Below are positions 45,002 through 53,885 of a DNA stretch of 64,000 nt, in pieces (the stretch's first letter is position 1; the number at the start of each line of letters is the position of its first letter). The DNA is from UTCHB3 sp964531325 (GTDB lineage: Bacteria; Bacteroidota; Ignavibacteria; Ignavibacteriales; Ignavibacteriaceae), in the NCBI GenBank assembly GCA_964531325.1, contig CAZHCW010000011.1:79597-143596 (forward strand), given 5' to 3'. Below the pieces are notes generated by a model that was not told where the DNA came from, did no database searches, and saw only the letters and a list, made by a program, of their open reading frames with translations. A program made the position numbers and the translations under genes.

Positions 45002-45025
45002 TACTGCATTATTGGATTACTGCAT
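45002..45025. repeat. 8-bp tandem array (ATGCAGTA on minus), overlapping a gene end
   Basis: TACTGCAT, TATTGGAT, TACTGCAT; on the minus strand ATGCAGTA-ATCCAATA-ATGCAGTA, the same units as at 29531-29564. It encodes the last residues and the TAA of the small membrane-protein gene. Confidence 0.85.
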
Positions 45026-45398
45026 TAATCTCAAACATTGTTGGTTTCAAAGCATGTTTTGGTGTGACTAACAGTTTGATCTTTCCTGGGGAGGTTACCT
45101 TGAAAATATATTCACCCCGGTCAGATTTGTCGTTTGTAACTTTTATTTTCGATTCTCCTTCGAGAAATTTGATTTCAAATGGAGATGTGCGGAAAGGTAC
45201 CTTTGTACCCGCACCATTAATGGGAGTGAGCGATATTGTAACGGAATCACCTGTTTTTACCCTCTCAGGCACTTTTCCAAATGTAACTTCGTAAATTGAG
45301 AAGTAATAGTTGAAAACAAGAAAAAAGAGGATGAGGAGGATTACAAAAGTTATACCTCCGACTATCAGGATGTTCAAATTTGTCTTTGTTTCCGGCAA
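45009..45398 (-). CDS. Small single-pass membrane protein with Ig-like extracytoplasmic domain
   Basis: 129 residues, not recognised as a named family. One membrane helix (about 9-31, NILIVGGITFVILLILFFLV) is followed by a beta-rich domain (VKTGDSVTISLTPINGAGTK, KVTSPGKIKLLVTPKHA) like an immunoglobulin-type fold. The last residues NAVIQ are encoded by an 8-bp tandem array, so the natural C-terminus may originally have differed. Divergent from the TPR lipoprotein gene, with 175 AT-rich bases between the two starts where promoters in both directions are expected but not resolved. Confidence 0.65.
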   Translation of the reverse strand: MPETKTNLNILIVGGITFVILLILFFLVFNYYFSIYEVTFGKVPERVKTGDSVTISLTPINGAGTKVPFRTSPFEIKFLEGESKIKVTNDKSDRGEYIFKVTSPGKIKLLVTPKHALKPTMFEINAVIQ

Positions 45399-45573
45399 GA
45401 TTGTGATCTTAATTAATTATTCATATTTTAAATATAAAATAGCAATTCCTCTAAAATAGTTAACTTTAGAATCTGAATTTTTGGACTTTTATTAACACAA
45501 ATTTTTCACAAATTGCCGTGTTAATCCTCTTTTTCAGGAACAATCAATAAAATCTCCCTGTAAACAAACCAAT

Positions 45574-47406
45574 ATGAATATTTTTTATTCCGTTTTAAAA
45601 TTATCGATCGTGTGCGTTGTTATTTTGATAACAGCGGGTTGTAATTCTGTGGTCGTTAATGAAACGGAGAAGAATGACCCTAAATTGGTGGTTCAGATAC
45701 CTGTTATTGAACCCTCAAAAAAGGATGCGCTCTCTAATTTTATCACAGGAACAGGGTTTGAAGCAAGAGGTGACTATTTCCTTGCGGTTAATGCTTATTT
45801 AAAGGCATTTGAATATGATCCTTCACCCGGGATAAGTTATGCGATTGGCAAGTGTTATTATTTCCTCGGTAAATTGTCGCAGGCACTTCCTTATGCAAGA
45901 GCCGCAGCCCTAAGCGATGGAGAAACGAAGGAGTATTTTTATCTCCTTTCTGATATCCATCTTTCGGCGAGACAACCGGATTCAGCAGCCGCAGTGATCG
46001 AAAAATTAGTTGAAAAATACCCAAATGACTACAACTGTTTATATCGTCTCGCAGGTATTTACGAAAAGTCGAAACCTCTTTCAGCGATTGAAATTTACAA
46101 AAGAATTCTTGATGAAGAGCCTGAGGACTGGAACGCCTACATAAGACTTGCCGATCTTTACGACAAAACAGGTAACAAAGAGGCATCAACAGAGATACTT
46201 GAGCAGTTTTTAGAATATAATCCCTCCAGTCTTGAATTGCGGGAAATATTGGTGAATAACTATGTTGAGCAGAAGAAATATGATCTTGCTCTTCAACATC
46301 TAGACGGAATATTACAGCTATTCCCCGACAGAATCCCCACTCTCGAAGCGAAAGCCAGAATATTTGTTGAGAAAGAAGATTACCTCGGTGCATCGGAACC
46401 GTATATCCGGCTTGTAAAGAATCCGGGTGTTAACATGGAATTTAAGCTGAATCTTGGAGCGTTATATTTTGAGCAGGCTGTGAAAGACACACAATACATG
46501 AGGATTGTGGATACCATTTTCACTTCTGTTGAAAAAGATACTGTCTTTTGGTTTACACATTTTTATACCGGTGCTAATGCTGTTCTTAAAAAGGATAGTA
46601 TTACTGCTGAGGAACGGTTTGGGAAAATTCAGGGGGATTCCTACTCGTATCTCCAGTTGTGGCAGAGAATTGGCGGTATAATGTATGATGGAAAGCTTTA
46701 TAAAGAATCTGCTTTTGTCTTAAAGAAGGCATGGGAAAGTTTCTCTGAAGACTTTGTTGTCAATTTTTTGCTTGGACTCTCTTATGCACTATCAGGCGAT
46801 TATGGGGCTTCGGAGCCGTTTCTCTACAAATCAACTCAACTGAATCCTGCGGAGGTGAACACTTTTTCGGCTTATGCATTCACTCTTTCAAGATTAAAAA
46901 TGAATGATCTTGCGATTGAGAATTATAAAAAGGCATTGAAAATAGAGCCTGAAAATGTTGAATTGATAAATTCCCTCGCCATCGTTTATGACGGAATGGG
47001 TGCTCAAACGGTAAGCGACAGTTTATATACAAAATCTTTGGAACTTGACCCTAAAAATGCTTTGGCTTGCAATAATTTTGCTTATTCACTTGCAAAACGG
47101 AATGTGAGACTTGAAGATGCCCTGCGATATGCCGAGATAGCACTTTCAATTGAGCCAAACAGTCCATCTTATCTGGATACTTACGGTTGGGTTCAATTTA
47201 AGCTTGGAAATTATGATACAGCAAAAGTTTATATCGAAAAAGCTTTAACGATGGATGGTGACAACCACGAGCTTCTCGATCATATCGGGGATGTACTTTT
47301 TATGTTGGGTGACAAAGAAAATGCCCAAAAATATTGGAAAAGAGCCCTTGAGTTAAATAAAGAAAATGAAACAATCAAAAGAAAAATTGAAAGAGGCGAA
47401 ATTTGA
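45574..47406 (+). CDS. TPR-repeat lipoprotein
   Basis: 610 residues. The signal peptide ends in the lipobox LITAGC (Cys23), so it is probably lipid-anchored in the envelope. Nearly all of the rest is tetratricopeptide repeats from about residue 60 to 600, for example YAIGKCYYFLGKLSQALPYA, YRLAGIYEKSKPLSAIEIYK, LSRLKMNDLAIENYKKALKI and LDTYGWVQFKLGNYDTAKVY. TPR scaffolds bind other proteins. First gene of a tightly packed set with a DUF4292-like lipoprotein and an EnvC-like protein; its stop overlaps the next start by four bases. An envelope assembly or cell-wall role is inferred from this context. Confidence 0.85.
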   Translation: MNIFYSVLKLSIVCVVILITAGCNSVVVNETEKNDPKLVVQIPVIEPSKKDALSNFITGTGFEARGDYFLAVNAYLKAFEYDPSPGISYAIGKCYYFLGKLSQALPYARAAALSDGETKEYFYLLSDIHLSARQPDSAAAVIEKLVEKYPNDYNCLYRLAGIYEKSKPLSAIEIYKRILDEEPEDWNAYIRLADLYDKTGNKEASTEILEQFLEYNPSSLELREILVNNYVEQKKYDLALQHLDGILQLFPDRIPTLEAKARIFVEKEDYLGASEPYIRLVKNPGVNMEFKLNLGALYFEQAVKDTQYMRIVDTIFTSVEKDTVFWFTHFYTGANAVLKKDSITAEERFGKIQGDSYSYLQLWQRIGGIMYDGKLYKESAFVLKKAWESFSEDFVVNFLLGLSYALSGDYGASEPFLYKSTQLNPAEVNTFSAYAFTLSRLKMNDLAIENYKKALKIEPENVELINSLAIVYDGMGAQTVSDSLYTKSLELDPKNALACNNFAYSLAKRNVRLEDALRYAEIALSIEPNSPSYLDTYGWVQFKLGNYDTAKVYIEKALTMDGDNHELLDHIGDVLFMLGDKENAQKYWKRALELNKENETIKRKIERGEI

Positions 47407-48200
47407 GAAAGATGATGTTTTTATTCTTCTTTGCACTTCCCCTTATGTTTGTATGGCAAGGATGTGCTACCGTTGAAGAGTCGATGGATGATGAAGAAAT
47501 TGTTGACGGGAATATAAAACCCGAACGACTGATGAAAAAAATGGAAGCCAACCGGCGGAAAATTAGAACCTTCGATGGAAAAGGGGAGATGCATGTACAA
47601 ACTCCCGATCTTGACAACACAGCTTTTTTCCAGGCGATATTAAAAAGACCTGATTCGCTGAATATCAATGTTTATGGTCCATTTGGTATCGAGCTTGCAA
47701 ATGTATTGCTGACTGAAACCGAATTTAAGTTTTATGAGTCATTGAGCAATACTCTCTATAAAGGGGGTGTTGACGATGTTGCGTTGAGTAACATTTTTAA
47801 GATGGATCTTGGTTTTGATGATATAAGGGATGCTTTTGCGGGAGCGGTTAATATGACCAAAAGGTTATATACACAGCCACAGGAATTTAAGTTTGACAAA
47901 GGTTATTTTTCCATCACCTATGTCGATTCGGTCTCGGGAAACCTCAGTTCATACAAAATTAAGGCGGATGGACTTGTTGTTGAAACTTATACCGTAAAAA
48001 CCAAAAAGGGGGAGTTACTGCTTGATGGCAGTTATTCCAACTTCAAAAAGGTGGAAGGGGTGTTAATCCCGCAACAGATTGAAGTTAAGTCTCCAAAACT
48101 AAAACAGGCATTAAAAATTGTATATGAGAGCATTACAGTCAATAAAGATTTGGTAATTGAGTTTACACCACCGGCAGATGCATCGGTGATTGAGTATTAG
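47403..48200 (+). CDS. DUF4292-like (LolB/LolA-related fold) lipoprotein
   Basis: 265 residues starting at TTG 47403, which has AGAGG six bases upstream and supplies the basic residues (MRKMMFLFF) a signal peptide needs; the next ATG at 47412 would not. A lipobox (WQGC) is followed by a beta-sheet domain with FDGKGEMHVQTPD, FFQAILKRPDSLNINVYGPFGIELA and LLLDGSYSNFKKVEGVLIPQ, like the DUF4292 family thought to resemble LolB lipoprotein-insertion factors. It overlaps the TPR gene (4 bp) and the EnvC-like gene (11 bp). A role in handling lipoproteins or lipids at the outer membrane is inference. Confidence 0.75.
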   Translation: MRKMMFLFFFALPLMFVWQGCATVEESMDDEEIVDGNIKPERLMKKMEANRRKIRTFDGKGEMHVQTPDLDNTAFFQAILKRPDSLNINVYGPFGIELANVLLTETEFKFYESLSNTLYKGGVDDVALSNIFKMDLGFDDIRDAFAGAVNMTKRLYTQPQEFKFDKGYFSITYVDSVSGNLSSYKIKADGLVVETYTVKTKKGELLLDGSYSNFKKVEGVLIPQQIEVKSPKLKQALKIVYESITVNKDLVIEFTPPADASVIEY

Positions 48201-49542
48201 TTTGTCTTTTCGATTCTCCGGATGGCAACAATTTTTGTTGGTTGTCCTCTTTGCAGTTTCGTTTTTCTCGGATGGTCACCTCCAACAGGGGGATATCAAA
48301 CAGAAAAAAGATGAATTATCTAAACTCAAAAATCAGATTGAGGCTATAAAAGATGAACTGAAAAAAGCTTCAAAAGAAGAAAAACGATCGTATGAGTCGA
48401 TTGAAAAGTTTAACAAACAGGTTTTTCTTCTAAACAAATTAGTTAATGAATTAAAAGCAGAAGAGCAACTTAAATCAAGGCAGATATCCGGACTTCAAAG
48501 TGAAATCTCGGGTATTGAATTGCAGATGGATCAACTCAGACAGTTTTATGCCCGATATGTTGTAGCTGTTTATAAAGGATTGGTAAAAGATAAGTGGCTT
48601 TACATCCTCAATTCCGGCTCATTTGATGAGGCACTTCGCAGGTATCGATACTTAAAAGCCCTTTCCGACAAGGGAGAGAGCGTTATTGCAGATCTGAAAA
48701 TCTCGGTTGAAAAACTTGAATCGGCAAAAATCTCACTTGAATATGAACAAAAAGAAAAAGAGAAAATAATTGCCCTTAAGGTGGGCGAAGAAAAATCTTA
48801 TAAGGAGAGTATCGAAGAACAAAAAGAGCTTCTCGCCGACATTGGAAAAAACAAGGATGCCCTTAAAAAGGAACTTGAGGCTAAAAAGCAATCGGAAAAG
48901 AAGATTGGTTCTTTAATCGACCAACTGATCGCAAAAGAAGAACTGGCAAAAAAGAATAAAACCAAAAAGAACCCAACTCCTAAAAAACCGGAAACCAAAC
49001 CAAAACCAAAACCGGAAACCAAACCCGGTAAAAAAACTGACATTCCAACCAAAACTGAGGATAAAACTCCGGTTTTGGAGGATGATGAAGAGTTTATTGG
49101 GGGATCACCCGTTGAAGATTATGAAGAACAGGTGGTTACGGGGAAGGCATTTTCATCCCTTAAAGGGAACCTGATGAAACCCGTTGGTTCAGCAAAGATT
49201 TTTAGACCTTTTGGTGAAAATAAAAACGAAGAATTAAAAACTGTTACTGTGAACTATGGAATCGATTTTAAGGTTGAGAGTGCACAAGCAGTAAAATGTG
49301 TGGCAGACGGAGTGATTTCAGCGATTGAATGGCTTCCCGGCTATGGCAGTGTTGTGATAATAACTCACACCGAAGGCTATCGCACCGTTTATGGACACCT
49401 TGGCAGTATCTCCGTCCGTGAAGGAAATAAAGTAGCAGCCGGCTTCATTATCGGTACCGTAGGCAAAAGCCTTGAAGGATATATTTTCCACTTTGAAATC
49501 TGGAAAGGAAAACAAAACCTTAACCCAGGTGGGTGGTTCTAA
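48190..49542 (+). CDS. EnvC-like murein hydrolase activator, degenerate M23 domain
   Basis: 450 residues from a TTG at 48190 (another TTG at 48202). A hydrophobic signal/anchor (FLLVVLFAVSFFSDG) precedes a long coiled coil (about 37-250, rich in Glu/Lys/Leu) and a Lys-Pro-rich linker with repeated KPETKPKPKPETKPGKK. A C-terminal LytM/M23 domain follows (about 345-450). Of the usual zinc ligands the first histidine is replaced (NYGIDF for H-x-G-x-D) and the H-x-H is reduced to FHFE, though YGHL is kept. This is as in E. coli EnvC, whose LytM domain is catalytically dead and activates amidases during cell division. Ends the envelope operon. Confidence 0.82.
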   Translation: MSISLSFRFSGWQQFLLVVLFAVSFFSDGHLQQGDIKQKKDELSKLKNQIEAIKDELKKASKEEKRSYESIEKFNKQVFLLNKLVNELKAEEQLKSRQISGLQSEISGIELQMDQLRQFYARYVVAVYKGLVKDKWLYILNSGSFDEALRRYRYLKALSDKGESVIADLKISVEKLESAKISLEYEQKEKEKIIALKVGEEKSYKESIEEQKELLADIGKNKDALKKELEAKKQSEKKIGSLIDQLIAKEELAKKNKTKKNPTPKKPETKPKPKPETKPGKKTDIPTKTEDKTPVLEDDEEFIGGSPVEDYEEQVVTGKAFSSLKGNLMKPVGSAKIFRPFGENKNEELKTVTVNYGIDFKVESAQAVKCVADGVISAIEWLPGYGSVVIITHTEGYRTVYGHLGSISVREGNKVAAGFIIGTVGKSLEGYIFHFEIWKGKQNLNPGGWF

Positions 49543-49569
49543 GAACTCCGGAGATTCGGTTAATAGTCC

Positions 49570-49606
49570 CACGGATTTCACGGATTTAACACGGATTCCA
49601 CGGATG
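49570..49606. repeat. Short repeat cluster, CACGGATT family
   Basis: CACGGATTTCACGGATTTAA followed by CACGGATTCCACGGATG: four CACGGAT words spaced 9-11 bases apart, just after the EnvC-like gene. Confidence 0.65.
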
Positions 49607-49622
49607 AATTCGTAATACGCTA

Positions 49623-49686
49623 GTTCTAAAGTTCTAAAGTTCTAAAGTTCTAAAGTTCTAAAGTTCTAAAGTTCTAAAGTTCTCAT
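49623..49686. repeat. 8-bp tandem array, unit GTTCTAAA (seven perfect copies)
   Basis: Seven uninterrupted GTTCTAAA units plus a degenerate eighth (GTTCTCAT). Every unit contains TAA, giving stops in all three plus-strand frames. It lies 80 bases after the EnvC-like gene and 17 bases before the ferredoxin start. Confidence 0.95.
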
Positions 49687-49702
49687 AGATAAAGTAAAAA
49701 TT

Positions 49703-49936
49703 ATGACAAATACCCCCGAATATAGAATGGCGAAAACCGGCAAATTGATGATTGATATTTTGCCAAATAAATGTGACTTTTGTGGTTGCTGTGTTGGGGT
49801 ATGCCCTGAGGATGCAATAGAGTTGAAGGAAGCCGAGATATATATTATTGATCCGCGGTGTACAAACTGTTCAAAATGTGTTTGGAGTTGTCCCATTGAA
49901 GTGATCAAGTTCAAGAAGGAAGGGGTGTTGAAGTAG
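49703..49936 (+). CDS. 2[4Fe-4S] ferredoxin-like protein
   Basis: 77 residues with two classical cluster motifs, CDFCGCCVGVCPEDAI (about 24-39) and CTNCSKCVWSCPIEVI (about 53-68). The gene ends one base before the start of a geranylgeranyl-reductase-family flavoprotein, so it probably delivers electrons to that enzyme. No other partner is adjacent. It starts just after an octamer repeat array; no strong Shine-Dalgarno sequence is seen in the repeat-flanked leader. Confidence 0.88.
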   Translation: MTNTPEYRMAKTGKLMIDILPNKCDFCGCCVGVCPEDAIELKEAEIYIIDPRCTNCSKCVWSCPIEVIKFKKEGVLK

Positions 49937-49937
49937 G

Positions 49938-51101
49938 ATGAAAAATTATTACGATATAGTTGTTGTTGGAGGTGGTCCCGCGGGTTCCATGGCAGCGAGA
50001 TATGCGGCAGAGTTGGGTGTTTCGGTGTTGATACTTGAAAAAGACCGTGATATTGGTTATCCTGTGAGGTGTGGAGAAGCTGTCAGCCGAAAGGGAGTGG
50101 AGGAATTTATTACCCCTGATGAAAAATGGATTGCGTCTCATATTACAAAATTTTCGATGAACTCACCCGACGGGACAGAAGTTGTGCTTCCTCTTCCAGA
50201 AGAGGGATTCGTACTCGAACGAAGAGTTTTTGATTATGAACTCGCCAAATCTGCGGCAAATGCCGGGGCGGAGATTCTCACCAGAGCTTATGTTAACGGT
50301 CTCATAATTGAAGGGGGAACTGTTACAGGTGTCAAATATGAATTTCGTGGTGAAGATTTTGAGGTGAGGGCAGGGGTTGTTATCGCAGCCGACGGAGTAG
50401 AATCCAGGGTTGGCAGATGGGCTGGACTTAAAACACATATCGATTTCCGGGATATGGAGTCGTGTGTTCAATATACCGTTTCGGGAATTGATGTTGATCC
50501 AAATACCATCTATTTCCATTTTGGAAGTAATGCAGCTCCTGAGGGATATCTTTGGGTATTCTCGAAAGGGAGTCATTCGGCAAACATCGGTTTGGGTGTC
50601 AGTGGACCAATCGGGAAAAAGAAATCTGCTCTAAAATACCTGACCGATTTTATGGAAAGAAGTTACCCCGATGCTGCAATTTTAACCTCCATTGCCGGAG
50701 GTGTCCCTTGCAGTGTAACACTGGAAAGAATATCTGCACCCGGTATCATTCTTGTGGGAGATGCTGCGCGACAGGTAAATCCACTTTCAGGTGGTGGAAT
50801 AGCTTCAGGAATGATTGGAGGAAAAATCGGGGGACGAATTGCTGCGGAATCGATTAAAACGGGGAAACCACAACATCTATTAACTTATGACAAGGAATGG
50901 ATGGATCGTCTCGGCAAACGGCACGAAACTTTTGACAGAATTAAAAATGGAATTTACAACTTCTCCGATGAAAAATTTAATTCAATAGCCCACTCATTTT
51001 CCAAAGTCCCAAATGACAAAAGAAGTCTGGGCAATCTCTTTAAGACTGCCCTCATTCACAATCCCGGTTTGCTAATCGATGTAGCGAGGGTGTTTATCTA
51101 A
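49938..51101 (+). CDS. Geranylgeranyl reductase family FAD-dependent oxidoreductase
   Basis: 387 residues. The FAD Rossmann motif DIVVVGGGPAGSMAARYAAE (residues 6-25), then EKDRDIGYPVRCGEAVS, the cysteine-containing segment of geranylgeranyl/digeranylgeranyl reductases (PxxCGE). A second FAD motif, ILVGDAARQVNPLSGGGIAS, lies near 273. Family members hydrogenate isoprenoid double bonds of lipids, chlorophyll side chains or quinones. With a ferredoxin encoded directly upstream, ferredoxin-dependent saturation of a menaquinone or polyprenyl chain is a reasonable inference; the substrate is not shown. GGGG stands upstream of the ATG. Its stop overlaps that of the convergent TonB receptor by four bases. 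Confidence 0.88.
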   Translation: MKNYYDIVVVGGGPAGSMAARYAAELGVSVLILEKDRDIGYPVRCGEAVSRKGVEEFITPDEKWIASHITKFSMNSPDGTEVVLPLPEEGFVLERRVFDYELAKSAANAGAEILTRAYVNGLIIEGGTVTGVKYEFRGEDFEVRAGVVIAADGVESRVGRWAGLKTHIDFRDMESCVQYTVSGIDVDPNTIYFHFGSNAAPEGYLWVFSKGSHSANIGLGVSGPIGKKKSALKYLTDFMERSYPDAAILTSIAGGVPCSVTLERISAPGIILVGDAARQVNPLSGGGIASGMIGGKIGGRIAAESIKTGKPQHLLTYDKEWMDRLGKRHETFDRIKNGIYNFSDEKFNSIAHSFSKVPNDKRSLGNLFKTALIHNPGLLIDVARVFI

Positions 51102-53380
51102 AACTCCAGACTTACGCCAATGGAAGGTAATATTCCGATATTTCCGCCGCCATCTTCTTTTTTCTCGCGTCTGTCCCATCTGTAGGCAAAAACATTCTTC
51201 CTGTTATAAACATTTTGCACATCTATATATGTAATCAGCGTAACAGTTTCGAAGAACCATTTTTTATCAACTCTGAGATCGAGGCTGTGTACATCGGGAA
51301 GTGTTCCTGTGTTGTATCTCGAAACAAGTTGGGATCCGTCAGATTCATAAGGTGTGTAGGGTGCACCTGATGCATAACGGAACTTAAAGCTTGCTTCCCA
51401 CGATTCATTGAACTGATATCCACCGGAAAGATTAAAGAGCCATTTTTGGTTAAATTTACCCTGTCTGGGTACACCATCAAAAGCAGTGTTCTCAATCTCC
51501 GAGTAGGTAAGGCTCATTAAACCATAAAGTGGAATTGTTGAAAGTTTTTTCTGAGCGGAAAATTCTATACCTTTTGCGATTCCACCGCCTGCACTCGTTA
51601 GCGGTTCAAATCCAAAAGATTCAAAATTATTGTCGGATCCCTCATAATCGGCACCTGTGTTAGAAAGAACCACATAGGGTCTTACAAGACTCGCAGGATA
51701 GTTTTTGTAATCTTTGTAAAATCCTTCCAGCTTCAAAATTGCATCCTCACTCACCCTGTGTTCAAGACTAAGTACATATTGATCAACTCTTATCGGTTTA
51801 AGGTCGCTGTTTCTTGAATCTGCGATCAACCAGATGTATGAAGGTGTTTGATAATATACCCCGGTTGAGAAAGAGACACCTGTTTCAGGATTAAATTTAT
51901 ATTCAACTGAAAATCTTGGACTTAAACGGAGCCCATCATTAATTCCGCTAAAGTCATCAACACGAAATCCTGCGTTAAAAAGAAGTCCGGCTGAAAATCT
52001 GTGAGTTACATTGGTGAAAGCACTGTATTTAAAGAAGTTTTTAGATGTTTTTACAGAATCCACAGGTAACAACTCTCCAAAGGAAGTTCTGAACCGTGGC
52101 AGTAAAACATCATATTGAGTTGTGATGTATTCACCTTGAATTCCCGAAGTGAGTTCGGTAATTTTTGAGAACTGGTGAAAAAACTCAAAACGGAGTTTGT
52201 TCTCAGCCTCTCGCGAAACATTTTTGAAAATAGGATTTAGTAGAGAATCGCTTTGGCGTGAATCATAATCGATGAAGCTTCGTGACAGTACCACTTTATA
52301 ATAGCCTTTTTCCATCAGATTTGTGAAAGTAAGCCCCGTACCATACTGGGTCTGGTCACTACCAAGCACTCTTGAGTTATCATATCTCTGATCTTCGGTA
52401 TCGTTAAAAAACTTTACATTATCGAATGCACCAATAAAGAGATAAGACAATTTTTGGTTTTTGCCGAGGTTAAAATCAAACTTGGTTAAAACATCATAAT
52501 ACTCGGGGACAAACCCAAATCCGGCAGCTTTAAAGATAAAATCGAGATAACTTCTTCTGGCAGAAAAGATAAAATTTGATGATTCCGATAGAGGTCCTTC
52601 GAGGTTAAAACCGAACTGCGAGGCTGAAATTGTTGCTTTACCTCCAATTTTGTCACTTCTTCCATCCCTTAAATCAATTTTTAATACCGAAGAAAGTTTA
52701 TCACCATATAAGGAAGAAAAACCACCCGTTGAGAAGACTGATTCTTTAACAAAATCAAGATTCACAAATGAAAGTGGTCCACCTGTTGCTCCCTGTGAAC
52801 CAAAATGGTTGATTGTTGGCAGTTTTATTCCATCCAAAATATAAAGGTTTTCTGAAGGTGCCCCGCCGCGGACGACTAAATCGTTTCTTCCGGCTGATGC
52901 CTGTGCAACTCCGGGCAGGATTGAAAGTGCTCTTACAACATCTTCAAATCCGCCGGGGGCTCTTCTCAATTCTTCATAAGAAAAAGTTGTGGTTGAGTTT
53001 ACATCAGTGGGTGGTGTATAAAAGTAATCTGAAGTGATAGTCACATCTTTAAGTTGAAGAGAAGTTTCTTGCAGTTCAAAAGTGATTTCAGCGGGTTTGT
53101 TGTTGGTTACAAGCACATCAGCTCTGGTAATGGTTGCAAAGCCTATTGCAGAAACTCTTACCTGGTAGGTTCCGGGTTCAAGTCCTTCTATTGTGAATGT
53201 ACCATCATCGAGCGTTGTTGCGCCTTTTTGTGTGGCAACTACAACGACAGTAGCGAATGGTACGGGTTGTTTTGTAGCAATATTAATCACTCTACCTGTA
53301 ATCACACCTGAAAGCGGGGCGGACATTAAGACGGGTGAAAGAATAATAAGAATCAGAATGGTTAATTTATATTTTCTCAT
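51098..53380 (-). CDS. TonB-dependent receptor with N-terminal carboxypeptidase-regulatory-like domain
   Basis: 760 residues from the ATG at 53380, which begins a normal signal peptide (MRKYKLTILILIILSPVLMSA) with GGA close upstream; the frame is open 54 bases further. Domains: regulatory-like beta sandwich (SGVITGRVINIATKQPVPFA), TonB plug (GGFEDVVRALSILPGVAQAS, then DLVVRGGAPSENLYILDGIK), and barrel ending SIGVSLEF. Unlike the receptor at 5734 it has no co-directional partner gene and appears to stand alone. Substrate unknown. Confidence 0.9.
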   Translation of the reverse strand: MRKYKLTILILIILSPVLMSAPLSGVITGRVINIATKQPVPFATVVVVATQKGATTLDDGTFTIEGLEPGTYQVRVSAIGFATITRADVLVTNNKPAEITFELQETSLQLKDVTITSDYFYTPPTDVNSTTTFSYEELRRAPGGFEDVVRALSILPGVAQASAGRNDLVVRGGAPSENLYILDGIKLPTINHFGSQGATGGPLSFVNLDFVKESVFSTGGFSSLYGDKLSSVLKIDLRDGRSDKIGGKATISASQFGFNLEGPLSESSNFIFSARRSYLDFIFKAAGFGFVPEYYDVLTKFDFNLGKNQKLSYLFIGAFDNVKFFNDTEDQRYDNSRVLGSDQTQYGTGLTFTNLMEKGYYKVVLSRSFIDYDSRQSDSLLNPIFKNVSREAENKLRFEFFHQFSKITELTSGIQGEYITTQYDVLLPRFRTSFGELLPVDSVKTSKNFFKYSAFTNVTHRFSAGLLFNAGFRVDDFSGINDGLRLSPRFSVEYKFNPETGVSFSTGVYYQTPSYIWLIADSRNSDLKPIRVDQYVLSLEHRVSEDAILKLEGFYKDYKNYPASLVRPYVVLSNTGADYEGSDNNFESFGFEPLTSAGGGIAKGIEFSAQKKLSTIPLYGLMSLTYSEIENTAFDGVPRQGKFNQKWLFNLSGGYQFNESWEASFKFRYASGAPYTPYESDGSQLVSRYNTGTLPDVHSLDLRVDKKWFFETVTLITYIDVQNVYNRKNVFAYRWDRREKKEDGGGNIGILPSIGVSLEF

Positions 53381-53583
53381 AATATCCATTAATTTAATTG
53401 ATGTTGTAACTTGTAAAATTAAAATTAAGTTCAAAACGGGGTATAAAATTATCGCCTGACAAAGTGGATATCGATTTGTTGATACTTCTCACTTATTAGA
53501 ATTATCAAAAGGGATGTTTCTATAAATTGGTAATGACCACTTCTAATTGTTGTTAATACATCTATTTAAGTAACAAAAAAGTT

Positions 53584-53598
53584 TGGCATAGTAGTTGA
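53584..53598 (+). promoter_or_regulatory. Sigma-54-like promoter candidate before the KOR operon
   Basis: TGGCAT-AGTAG-TTGA lies 43 bases before the first gene of the oxidoreductase operon. The sigma-54 consensus is TGGCAC-N5-TTGC; spacing is exact but two conserved C positions are not matched, so this is only a weak candidate. Nothing else distinct is visible in 53381-53640. Confidence 0.25.
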
Positions 53599-53640
53599 AT
53601 GGAAGGGGACATATGGACTTAAACGGAAAGATCACATAAA

Positions 53641-53871
53641 ATGGCTATAAAAGGCACAATAATTATTGATACAGAACTCTGTAAAGGTTGCGAGCTATGT
53701 GTTATGGCTTGCCCGCAGAAAGGATTGGTCCTTTCTGATAAAATTAATTTAAAAGGATACCGCGTCGTTGAATTGTATATGGATAACTGTACCGGCTGTG
53801 TGAACTGCGCACTGGTTTGTCCTGATTCGGCAATAACCGTTTATCGCGAGAAAAAAGCTAAAGCGGTTTAA
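53641..53871 (+). CDS. korD: 2-oxoacid:ferredoxin oxidoreductase, ferredoxin-type delta subunit
   Basis: 76 residues with two [4Fe-4S] motifs, CKGCELCVMACPQKGL (about 14-29) and CTGCVNCALVCPDSAI (about 46-61). It lies 14 bases before the alpha subunit gene of a 2-oxoacid:ferredoxin oxidoreductase, the standard position for the delta subunit, which carries electrons from the thiamine-diphosphate site to ferredoxin. First gene of the operon. Confidence 0.9.
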   Translation: MAIKGTIIIDTELCKGCELCVMACPQKGLVLSDKINLKGYRVVELYMDNCTGCVNCALVCPDSAITVYREKKAKAV

Positions 53872-53885
53872 AAAGAGAGACTACG

